Source: Symbiodinium natans
Lineage: Eukaryota; Sar; Dinophyceae; Suessiales; Symbiodiniaceae
Reading direction: 5' to 3'
Assembly (NCBI GenBank): GCA_905221605.1
Contig: CAJNDS010001447.1
Span: 141,501 to 205,500, forward strand
DNA: 64,000 bases
Both the position numbers and the translations under genes were made by a program. Under the pieces are notes generated by a model, which saw only the letters and a program-made list of their open reading frames with translations, had not been told where the DNA came from and searched no databases. Positions within the stretch are counted from its first letter, which is position 1. Every line of letters begins with the position of its first letter. Shown here in pieces: positions 21,833 to 29,248 of this stretch.

Positions 21833-21970
21833 CCGAAGGGTGAGCTCCAAATGCCTGGAACAAACTATAAGCCCTACACCCTCAATCCTGAACGCGAAAT
21901 CATAGAAGCCTACACCGCGCTCCTCCGTAGCTCCGCCCTACGCCCTTTCATCCTCTGCGACCCGAGTTGA
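21833..21970 (+). CDS. Candidate C-terminal exon
   Basis: Forty-five codons run from TTCTGAG to TGA, including REIIEAYTALLRSSALRPFI. The middle overlaps CCCTACACCCTCAATCCT, which looks like a decayed telomeric word, so the real exon may begin after it. Function is unknown. Confidence 0.3.
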   Translation, partial: PKGELQMPGTNYKPYTLNPEREIIEAYTALLRSSALRPFILCDPS

Positions 21971-22053
21971 GGGGTTAGGTCAACCGCTCAGCCCTCAACC
22001 CTAAAACCGACAATGCCCCGTCCCAAACCCTTGATGCCCTAGACCCCGGTAGC

Positions 22054-22230
22054 GGTTTAGGGTTTAGGGTTTAGGGTTTAGGGTTTAGGGTTTAGGGTTT
22101 AGGGTTTAGGGTTTAGGGTTTAGGGTTTAGGGTTTAGGGTTTAGGGTTTAGGGTTTAGGGTTTAGGGTTTAGGGTTTAGGGTTTAGGGTTTAGGGTGTAG
22201 GGTGTAGGGTGTAGGGTGTAGGGTGTAGGG
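22054..22230 (+). repeat. TTTAGGG tract ending in a GGGTGTA block
   Basis: About 20 TTTAGGG repeats followed by six uniform GTGTAGG repeats, another clustered variant. Confidence 0.93.
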
Positions 22231-22500
22231 TCCAGAGGAACCATGATTTAGAGAACTGCCAACTTGCTCTTCGTGGGATCTAAGATGCCCTTATCAAGTT
22301 CCCCAGTTTTTGGGTTCTTAAGGGAGGGGGCTTCATGGGGGGTTCAGGTACCTAGGAAACCTTAGGGAAGCTTCGGGAGCCTTAGGGAGTAGTAGGGAGT
22401 ACTAGGGAACCTTGGGATACATACCCCCCCTAAACCCTAAACCCTAAACCCTAAACCCTAAGCCCTAAACCCTAAACCCGAAACCCTAAACCCTAAACAG

Positions 22501-22591
22501 CTGAGAGATGCACAAGATCCCAAAGGGAGCCGTCAGAATCCCGCACGCCCAGTGAAAGGCCGTCAGAAGGGACACCATGGTCGAAAGATAG
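22501..22591 (+). CDS. Candidate exon whose end is duplicated across a telomeric tract
   Basis: Thirty codons run from CTAAACAG into the next tract; the product is basic (NPARPVKGRQKGHHGRK). Its last 26 bases (AGAAGGGACACCATGG...GAAAGAT, 22566-22591) recur with one change at 22717-22742 beyond the TTTAGGG tract. Confidence 0.3.
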
Positions 22592-22716
22592 GGGGTTAGG
22601 GTTTAGGGTTTAGGGTTTAGGGTTTAGGGTTTAGGGTTTAGGGTTTAGGGTTTAGGGTTCAGGGTTTAGGGTTAGGGTTTACGGGTTCTAGGGATTCTTC
22701 TGGTTGTATTAGGCCA
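22592..22716 (+). repeat. TTTAGGG tract between 26-bp direct repeats
   Basis: About 12 repeats plus a short tail. The flanking direct repeats look like a large target duplication, or a tandem duplication into which telomeric DNA was inserted. Confidence 0.85.
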
Positions 22717-22742
22717 CCAGAAGGGACACTATGGTCGAAAGA

Positions 22743-23172
22743 TGTCGGGGTTTTTAGTGGTTTTTGGGAAGATATGGGGGGTTTGGGATCTAGAGGGTTT
22801 ATTGAAGGCCAGGGCTACATGCAGTAGTGGTTAGAACCTTAGGGTTCTCGGTTTTTGGGGTTCAGGGGTCGAGAGTTAGTGGTAGGCAGGGTCAACACTT
22901 CTATCGCTGAAGGCTGTGCGGGACTTGGGGTGCAGCAGTTCCCAAGGGCTTGCGGGGTTTGGGCACAAGACTTGTCTGGGTAGGAGGGATGAGGGCGGGT
23001 AAGGCCTTAGGGGTTGTATGGTTCGGGCTTAGGGCAGGGGTTCACGATGTTCTGTCTAGCACCGCTACCATCGGGGGGACAGTGGCTGTGTAGCCCGAGC
23101 CGTCACGACTCCCTGCGGACGTGTTTGGCGACTTTTTGGGGCTCGGGTATATCGGGATCCTTAGGAAAAGGT
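22743..23172. other. Unique DNA with two exon-like frames
   Basis: Plus frames at 22890-22979 and 23038-23170 lie between AG|G and GT-like sites. The second is 44 codons. Both are possible by chance. Confidence 0.35.
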
Positions 23173-23470
23173 TGGGTTTAGGGTTTAGGGTTTAGGGTTT
23201 AGGGTTTAGGGTTTAGGGTTTAGGGTTTAGGGTTTAGGGTTTAGGGTTTAGGGTTTAGGGTTTAGGGTTTAGGGTTTAGGGTTTAGGGTTTAGGGGGTTT
23301 AGGGTTTAGGGTTTAGGGTTTAGGGTTTCGGGTTTCGGGTTTCGGGTTTTAGGGTTTAGGGTTTAGGGTTAGGGTTAGGGGTAGGTTAGGGTTTAGGGTT
23401 TAGGGTTTAGGGTTTAGGGTTTAGGGTTTAGGGTTTAGGGTTTAGGGTCTCGGGTTTAGGGTTTAGGGTC
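23173..23470 (+). repeat. Longest TTTAGGG tract
   Basis: About 40 repeats over 300 bp with a small TTTCGGG block and a GGTTAGG block in the middle. Confidence 0.95.
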
Positions 23471-23629
23471 ATTAAGGGGCATTGGGCTCTTTGGGTTTAG
23501 GTTCAGGTCTAGGGCATTTAAGGCTTACTGTTGCAGCAACCCAAGAAAAAAAGGTTGGGGGGTATCGGGGATTTTCCAAGGGCTTACGTCTGCCAGACCA
23601 AGTGGCATGCTGTACAATCTTGGTAGGCC

Positions 23630-23722
23630 AGTAACCATATTCTAATCAGGGTACGCTTTTTGGGGTTGGTTACTTCATAAGGGAACCTTGAACCCCAAGA
23701 ATGGAAAAGGGTACCACTCGGC
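23630..23722. mobile_element. Copy of TIR family D
   Basis: It contains GGTTACTTCATAAGGGAACC, also found near 30530 and in diverged form near 26088 and 36368, with AAAGGGTAC-type ends. It lies just downstream of the minus-strand kinase-like frame. Confidence 0.65.
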
Positions 23723-24060
23723 TATCAAGCAATTCAGCTCTTTGGGGTATTGTGACTTCAGAGTCTAGCTGAAGGCCGCGGCAGTTTGGGAATTCAGTTT
23801 TGGGGAGCAGGTTATTTTCAGGCTCCGAGGAGTCTAGATACGTGGCTTGTCTGGGGCATTCCGGTTTCGTTATGAAGTTGGGAGCTGCGCATGCGAAATC
23901 CGAAAGTGTCAGGCGCTCGGCGAACATCCTGTAGCGCTTAGAATCCCGAAATCCTGCCCCCCCCCCCCTTCTCTGTCCAGCGAATCGATCATGATGTTCC
24001 CGGCGTTGAGGTCGCCGTGTGACAGGACATGACAGGACCACTAAGGGTCCTGTGGAGGCT
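23723..24060 (-). CDS. Fragment with a phosphotransferase HGDLNAGN motif
   Basis: Minus strand, 23975-24022 reads SHGDLNAGNIMIDSLD. HGDxxxxN followed by I and D is the catalytic-loop signature of aminoglycoside/choline-kinase-like phosphotransferases and related protein-kinase-like folds; the first D is the base and the N binds metal. A run of twelve G on this strand follows directly and disrupts the frame. Downstream, the minus frame (AERLTLSDFACAAPNFITK and on) is open for about 90 codons. The exon limits are unclear. It may be a separate gene downstream of the PARP gene, or a fragment. Confidence 0.42.
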
Positions 24061-24309
24061 CCACCTGGTATGTTTTTTTGGGGTTGAGTATGAAAACCGA
24101 AAACGAAAATCATGCCCTTAGTGAACCCACTAGATTCTAGCCATGATGGACACCCAGGTACTGGCTACACGAGAGTCTGGCCCCTTTGGTTCAAGAGGTT
24201 GCTGAAGAGTGTGGGTCCCTTGCTCATCAGAATTCTGTGGCCTAAGAAGCGAATGTAAGGAGGATCCTAAGGTGTTGAGAGTATATATGGCGGCCTGTTG
24301 ACGCATTTT

Positions 24310-24992
24310 TCACGGCGGAAGGTACTGGACCACAAATGCTGGATACGCTTGCTCGCGGTCGAATACCACAAACTCCTGATGCACTTGAGTTGGGCTGTGG
24401 TGCCAACTTATAGGCCCAGGGTTGACGACCACAGAACCATGTGTGCCTGGCGCGCCACTTCTGTTGGGAGGTCTTCTGGCACCATACTGAGTGCAGGATG
24501 CGTGGTAGGCGTCACCCAGTGCAACGCGGGCGATGATTAGGGTCCGCTCACATTTGCAAGTGTTGCAAGCCTTGCCAGAGTGAGCACCGCAAGAATACTG
24601 ATGACTCTTGCACGCTGCACCGGCAAAGTAAACACCATCCCCGTACATCCCGCGCATACAGGTGCGATGATCAAAGCCATGCATGACGATGGAGTCGGCA
24701 TTTTGCCAAGATGTCCCATGCAGCAAAATCTTTTCGTCCACATCGCGAGCCAATGGTTCTCCGCAGTCCAAATGGGGCTGGCTTAGGCCCATGGTGCCCT
24801 CAACGCCATCAAGATCGAGATCTGCAGGCAACACGGAAACATTGTACTTTGCATGGTCTTCCCTCATAGTTTCTAGCCTGGCTCGGTATCTATGCCACAG
24901 TTGAAAATTCTCAATTCGATGCACAGACTTGACAGTGGCGTTCTTCATCTGGGAGCAAGCGGTTGACGCATCCCATGCGTGACCTGTTGTTC
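24310..24992 (-). CDS. WWE-PARP gene, last exon: PARP catalytic domain
   Basis: ADP-ribosyltransferase domain that would transfer ADP-ribose from NAD+ to targets. Counting from the internal Met at 24948: H77-G-T (nicotinamide ribose binding), Y107 in GDGVYFA, and E199 in FDREQAYPAF, so an H-Y-E triad is present, as in tankyrases and other polymer-forming PARPs. A Cys/His cluster (CKSH...C...CNTC, residues 113-131) resembles the small zinc site of tankyrases. The preceding helix VHRIENFQLWHRYRAR is typical of the start of WWE-linked PARP domains. The exon opens after CCTAAG and ends at TGA (24310-24312). Excluding the upstream 125-nt intron keeps the frame. Protein-level ADP-ribosylation, probably stress or ubiquitin signalling, is an inference from the family. 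Confidence 0.88.
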
Positions 24993-25117
24993 CTTAGGTT
25001 TTCAGTGACCTAGGGGTAAAAAGTACATACTTTTTGGGCTGCTTACCTAGTATAGGGAACCAAGGACCCAAAAAGGAAAAAAAAAAAAAAACAAACACTA
25101 CTGAACAGCCTAGGTTC
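24993..25117 (-). mobile_element. 125-nt GA...AG intron derived from a family D-like TIR element
   Basis: In sense it starts GAACCTAGGCTGTTCAGT and ends ACTGAAAACCTAAG, directly before GAAC of the next exon. The ends inside the GAAC repeats are imperfect inverted repeats. The interior (poly-T, then GGTTCCCTATACTAGGTAAG) resembles the family D core. Removing it joins the WWE exon to the PARP exon in frame (R-T-T-G-H-A-W). Confidence 0.8.
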
Positions 25118-25399
25118 GTAGAAGGCGAGTGACCCAGTCGATGAGCCTGGCATCCGTAACCTCAACGTAGAAGGAAGCCAGCTTGCCACGCTGCGTCAAC
25201 AAAGCTGCTGGGGTACTCACCCATTGCTGAGGTACACCTGCAACAATGCGAATCTTCCGAACTTTCCAAGTGCTTGCGTGCTTTTGGGTCATCTCCGCGA
25301 AGTCCACTATGCGCTCAACTCCGCCGGCGACAATGTTTGCAGTGTTAGATTGTGCATCCTCGATGTATGCCGAATATGCCTGAAGCATCTGCTGGTTTC
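25118..25399 (-). CDS. WWE-PARP gene, middle exon: C-terminal half of WWE
   Basis: It continues the WWE domain with QQMLQAYSAYIEDA, VERIVDFAEMTQKHAS and VRKIRIVAG, matching the family pattern of a hydrophobic A-Y strand, the IDF..MTQ motif and the final R-R/K-I. WWE domains bind iso-ADP-ribose or related groups and are often joined to PARP or ubiquitin-ligase modules. The first half of the domain lies on the other side of a 118-nt intron, so the split is exact within a known fold. The segment after WWE (LASFYVEVTDARLIDWVTRL) links to the catalytic exon. Confidence 0.85.
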
Positions 25400-25517
25400 C
25401 TCGGCTGCGCTTAGCAGGGTGGCTAAAAATTGAAATATTCTTAGATGCCTTATCCCTAAACCCAGTAAACAAAAAAGGCTAAGGATATAAAGCTACAGTA
25501 AAGCACCACAGAGTTTC
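25400..25517 (-). mobile_element. 118-nt GA...AG intron derived from TIR family B
   Basis: In sense it starts GAAACTCTGTGGTGCTTTAC and ends GCGCAGCCGAG, followed by GAAAC of the next exon. The element ends (CTCTGTGGTGCTT and the complement of AAGCGCAGCCGAG) are imperfect inverted repeats. Homologues lie at 11684, 15335 and 33519 on + in the opposite orientation. Removing it rebuilds P-E-G-N-Q-Q inside the WWE fold. Without splicing, a stop comes 22 codons later. Confidence 0.88.
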
Positions 25518-25972
25518 CCTCTGGCGAGAAAGGATGCCAGTGGCCGTCCATCTCATACTGCCAGCAAGCTCCATGATGAGCTAGGTGCTTTTGCTGCTGC
25601 AAATCAAGAACTCGCTTCTCGGCAGCTTCTCTTTGCTCGCGCTCCCTCTCTAATTCAGAGCATGTGATTTTCAGCTCGGCCTCAGCTGCTTTTCTTACAA
25701 GTTCCTCCTTCTCTAGTTTGGCGAGCGTGCATTTCAGCTCGTACTCAGTTTGCGTTCTTTCAAGTCTCTCCGCCTCTAACTTCACGCGCGTGTCTTCAAG
25801 CTTGGACTCAAGTACTGCAACTGCGCTTTTGAGCTTGGACTCCGCAGCTTCCCTTTGCCCCCGCTCCCGTGTTTCCTTGTCGCTAGCGGCTGTCAGCAAG
25901 GTCTGAGACACTTGCTGCTGCAACTCCATCAGCGTAGAAAAGTCCCAGGTGTCTTCTTGTAGCAATCCCTGC
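25518..25972 (-). CDS. WWE-PARP gene, exon with coiled coil and start of WWE
   Basis: From about residue 12 to 127 the product is a long charged coiled coil (ESKLEDTRVKLEAERLERTQ and similar heptads), followed by the WWE start CWQYEMDGHWHPFSPEGN with its two diagnostic tryptophans. The coiled coil probably drives self-association. No ATG begins the frame. It opens after CCCTAAACCAG|G, so this is an internal exon whose acceptor abuts a telomeric tract. Upstream exons are not identified; a 25-30 codon minus frame at 26176-26246 is one candidate. Confidence 0.82.
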
Positions 25973-25975
25973 CTG

Positions 25976-26067
25976 GTTTAGGGTTTAGGGTTTAGGGTTT
26001 AGGGTTTAGGGTTTAGGGTTTAGGGTTTAGGGTTTAGGGTTTAGGGTTTAGGGTTTAGGGTTTAGGG
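25976..26067 (+). repeat. TTTAGGG tract in the upstream intron of the PARP gene
   Basis: Thirteen clean repeats. In the sense of the minus-strand gene it is (CCCTAAA)n running straight into CCAG|G, so it fills the branch-point and polypyrimidine region. Confidence 0.92.
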
Positions 26068-26932
26068 CCCAGTAAGATTTTATGATAAGTGCACCCTCTT
26101 ATGGGTTGGTTACTTTAGAAAGGAACCCAGAAACCCGAAAAGAGGGATAAAGGGTACCCCTGGGCTACTAAGTTGCAAGGTAGAGGCGTAGTCTTTGAGC
26201 TTTGTCTCCTCACAAGCAGCGAGGGATGACCGTAAGAGAAAGTTCAGGGGTTTAGGGGTTTGGGGATTTATGGATGTACTAGTTCATGGTTGGGATAATC
26301 TTAAAAATTGAACTGTTTATTCCTGAATACCCTTAAAAATGAAAAATGGTACCCAGCTACGAAAAAGTTTAGGGGTGTCCCCAGGAGCACGTCATGTCAT
26401 ACCAAGCGGTATCCACTAGGGCAATCTCCCGGGCTTCGCGATTTAGAGCTTGGTCTGCAGGATGAGCATAGCAATCCGAAAGAAAGGATCACAGCCATAA
26501 ACCCTAAACCCAGAATATGACCAATCCCACACCCTGGCAAGCCTCTAGCGCCTATGCGGGATATCAAGGAGGTAGTACTGAGACACAAACGGCTGGGCCA
26601 GGTACAACTACTAATACTCGCTAGAAGACACACTACTGAGATTACCCCGCCCTGTTATCCAGTGTTGAGGCCCGTGGAAAGGTCTGAGAGCCACCCCATG
26701 GTGTGCATCCTCACGGGAGCTTGCAGTTTGGGCCTAAACCCTGAACCCTAAACCCTACACCCGAAACTCCTAAACCCGATAGCTCGAAGGGAAATACACA
26801 GGCCGGTCTCTGACGCTGAAACCTACCCCTCAGAGAATTAGGTAGAACAATGGATTGGGACATGGTCGTCTCCGAAATTCGGGGGTACCTTCTTGGGATC
26901 CCTTTTATAAGGGCATCCTACTATTTGGGGGT
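26068..26932. other. Unique and repeat mosaic, no supported gene
   Basis: A family D copy at about 26088-26180. A 65-codon plus frame at 26554-26751 and overlapping shorter frames near 26380-26571 compete. The segment 26885-26975 (CTATTTGGGGGTCTA...TTTTCGTAAACACCCA) recurs at 51405-51490, marking another short repeat family. Confidence 0.4.
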
Positions 26933-27407
26933 CTATAATTGGTGCCCCCTATTTTCGTAAACACCCACATTGCTTCGCTCCCTAAACCCTAAACACTCAA
27001 TCCCAAACCCTAAACACGCTGGCCAGTTCCAAGGCCCTCGGTCCTCTTTTCGAGCCGTCCATCGGGGAAGTTTTGCCCAATTTGCCCAAGGTGCTGACCC
27101 GTGGATTGAAGGAGGGACGGGAATGGGGATTGAGGACGGGGATAAGCCGTGAGGCGCGGGGGCGGGAACAAAGGTGGAAGGAGAACCAAGCAAGGTGGAG
27201 ACAAGGGATGTGGGAGAAGGAACCATGGAAGAAGCAGGCAGGTCAGAGGAGGCAGGAGATGTGGGAGGAGTTTTGGTAGAATTAGACAGGACATGGCACA
27301 TTCGTGGAGGAGGGGGCGGAGGCACGGGAACAGACCAAGGCGGGAAGAGAGGAATGGGAGGGACCACCTCCTGTTTGCATCTTTCCAAGGCAGCACGTGC
27401 GGCCTGC
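26933..27407 (-). CDS. Candidate Pro/Ser-rich exon
   Basis: The frame follows CTTCTGCAG|GC and encodes a low-complexity region (VPVPPPPPPRMCH, TKTPPTSPASSDLPASS). The plus strand is purine-rich here, so compositional bias could produce the open frame. If real it would be a disordered linker, perhaps upstream of the PARP gene on the same strand. No domain is seen. Confidence 0.3.
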
Positions 27408-27873
27408 AGAAGTCCTGGCTTGTTGTGGGAATACGAACTCGAGCATTCACTTTTGTGTAGGGTTTAGGGTTTGGGGTTGGGGTTTAGGGTTTAGGGTTCA
27501 ACCGTTGTGATGACAGCTTGCGGCTTATGTAAAGGTTGCAAGAAGTGAGACGTGCGCATATTCTCAACCCTGGCTTAGTACTCAAGGCAACCCCACCACT
27601 ACACTGCTTCAAACTTGGGGGGGGGGGGGGGGGGCACCACTCTTCAAAGACTGACAAACTAGGTCCAAGCTTCGCGGAATAGGACCCTCGTCTGGTCAGC
27701 AGGCTTCATGCTCTAGCATCCCGGAGGTTAAGGTTGAGGGTCAGGGCTTTATAGGGTTAAGGAGTCAAGGTTCAGGGTTTAGGGTTTAGGGCTTAGCGGT
27801 CTTGATACAAATAAACCGTAAAACCCAAAAACCCTAAAACCCTAACCCTAAACCCTAAACCCTAAAACCGCTT
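27408..27873. other. Mosaic, G run, no supported gene
   Basis: TTTAGGG words at 27457-27500 and 27770-27790, an 18-base G run at 27617-27634, and CCCTAAA words at 27830-27870. Plus frames at 27542-27617 and 27661-27727 have plausible splice sites but are about 20 codons. Confidence 0.4.
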
Positions 27874-27993
27874 TCATATGTCGGGGACCCAGCCTCGTCT
27901 GTGGGTTGAGGAGGTGTTGGACGAAGAAGAGCAACTGCGCTGCCGCTGTCGCTTGGGCATGAGATCTTCGCTCTGGCAAACTACCTGCGCTCC
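27874..27993 (-). CDS. Candidate last exon, basic Ser-rich tail
   Basis: Thirty-nine codons run from a CCCTTAG|G boundary to TGA (LMPKRQRQRSCSSSSNTSS). It continues the 28107-28353 frame after removal of a family C element. The opposite strand is also open here (from ATG 27878), so the strand rests on the splice. Confidence 0.4.
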   Translation of the reverse strand, partial: GAQVVCQSEDLMPKRQRQRSCSSSSNTSSTHRRGWVPDI

Positions 27994-28106
27994 CTAAGGG
28001 ACAATGTACCTGAATAGGGAATATTTGGCCTCAAGGTACTTCCTATATAAGGACTTTGGGGCCTAAGTATACAATCATGAGGTACATGGACCCGTGGGGT
28101 CTGCAC
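27994..28106 (-). mobile_element. TIR family C element, apparent 113-nt intron
   Basis: In sense it reads GTGCAGACCCCACGGGTCCATGTACC and ends ...TTGTCCCTTAG|GG. The termini match the family C copy at 10738-10853 (CCCTAAGGGTCC). Its excision keeps the minus frame open. Confidence 0.6.
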
Positions 28107-28353
28107 ATTCAATGACTTGCGGTCACACCACCTCCTGAAGGTTCGATGAAGCTTAAACCTGCGGAGTCGATTGCGGGTTGTCTTCGAGGAGGTATACACG
28201 GTCTTGAGCCCGAAAAATATTGTCGGCAAAAGCCCCTGGGACACAGAGCACATAAACCGCACAAAAAATGCCAGCGAACCTATCACAAGAGGAGCGCTCA
28301 ACATCATGTGATCTTTTGGAAACCATGCCATCCGGTATGTTAAGGGGACAGCC
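28107..28353 (-). CDS. Candidate membrane-protein exon
   Basis: Eighty-two codons open after GACTTAG|G. It encodes a hydrophobic segment (LVIGSLAFFVRFMCSVSQ), a second apolar stretch (LLPTIFFGLK) and a very basic segment (RNRLRRFKLHRTFRRW), which fits a membrane helix followed by a positively charged cytosolic loop. The length makes a chance frame unlikely but not excluded. No family is recognised. Confidence 0.45.
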
Positions 28354-28362
28354 CTAAGTCAG

Positions 28363-28479
28363 GCCCTAAACCCTAAACCCTAAACCCTAAACCCTAAACC
28401 CTAAACCCTAAACCCTAAACCCTAAACCCTAAACCCTAAACCCTAAACCCTAAACCCTAAACCCTAAACCCTAAACCCT
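28363..28479 (-). repeat. CCCTAAA tract
   Basis: Sixteen clean repeats between the minus-strand candidate and a plus-strand open frame. Confidence 0.93.
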
Positions 28480-28734
28480 AGCTGGTGCCAAGAGCTTTGG
28501 GCCAAGAGCGTCAAAGCCAGATGGGAGGCAACCGGTAAAGCGTTGAGACTCATGCAGAGTGCCCTACTGCAGCATCGCCACATCCCTGGCACCTTAAACA
28601 CCCTACCCTCCAATGCACAAAAAAGTCCATGTGGCATTCGATTGTACCCGGGAAGAAAAATAACTCGAGTCCTGATCCTCCTGCAGAAAGGGAGCCCCCT
28701 ATTCTTTTCGAAGCCAAGAGGCCCAAAACCCTAG
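28480..28734 (+). CDS. Candidate exon, 84 codons
   Basis: Open from the edge of the telomeric tract to TAG, with a helical amino-terminal half (ELWAKSVKARWEATGKALRL). The 3' limit is uncertain. No family is recognised. Confidence 0.33.
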   Translation, partial: SWCQELWAKSVKARWEATGKALRLMQSALLQHRHIPGTLNTLPSNAQKSPCGIRLYPGRKITRVLILLQKGSPLFFSKPRGPKP

Positions 28735-28825
28735 ATTTTGACCTGTATTCCTAAACCCTAAACCCTAAACGCCAAACCCTAAACCCTAAACCCTAAGCCC
28801 TAAACCCTAAGCCCTAAACCCTCAG

Positions 28826-28973
28826 CCCAAACAAGCCATCAACATGGATTTCATCAAGCAGTTGGCACGTAGTTCCTTTGCCAGCGAGCTGAAGACTGCA
28901 GCAACTTATCCACGTGAGCTCGGGGCACATGACTGGGAGGTGTTCGACTACCAACCTCAACAGCTTTACAGGG
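28826..28973 (+). CDS. Candidate exon with a good coding look
   Basis: About 50 codons follow CCCTCAG and include MDFIKQLARSSFASELKTAA, ELGAHDWEVFDYQPQQLYR. Third positions are GC-rich and the composition is balanced, and no competing frame is as long. It would be followed by a telomeric word, a family E element and another frame (29098-29248). Function is unknown. Confidence 0.42.
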
Positions 28974-29001
28974 CTTTTGGGGTTCAGGGTTAGGGTTTAG
29001 G

Positions 29002-29095
29002 GATTAACCCAAGAGTAACCGTTTGGTTTAAACAGGATCCTAGGGGAACCTATCACCTAAAAACAGGCAAAAAGGGCCTACTCCGAGTACTAGTA
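29002..29095 (+). mobile_element. TIR family E copy
   Basis: It starts AACCCAAGAGTAAC and ends GGCCTACTCCGAGTAC, matching the family E ends, and lies between two plus-strand exon candidates. Confidence 0.5.
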
Positions 29096-29097
29096 AA

Positions 29098-29248
29098 GCC
29101 AGCCACGGGTATCGTACGGCGTTGTCCTGGAAGCCTATCGCCTTTGAACCGTTCAGATGCTACAGGGCTAGTTGGGCTTACAGGGGGGGGTACCTGCTAC
29201 AAGGCTTCACAATTTGATGCACAGGGGGCACCAGAGGTTCATATATAG
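29098..29248 (+). CDS. Candidate exon, 49 codons
   Basis: The frame begins at the right boundary of the family E element and ends at TAG (TGIVRRCPGSLSPLNRSDA, SQFDAQGAPEVHI). A G run lies inside it. Further small plus frames with splice-like edges follow at 29340-29389, 29525-29577 and 29633-29687, so a plus-strand gene from 28.5 to 29.7 kb is possible. Confidence 0.3.

Noticed and set aside
24298-24904. Plus-strand frames across the PARP domain
   Set aside because: They are antisense shadows of a domain with a clear H-Y-E triad on the minus strand.
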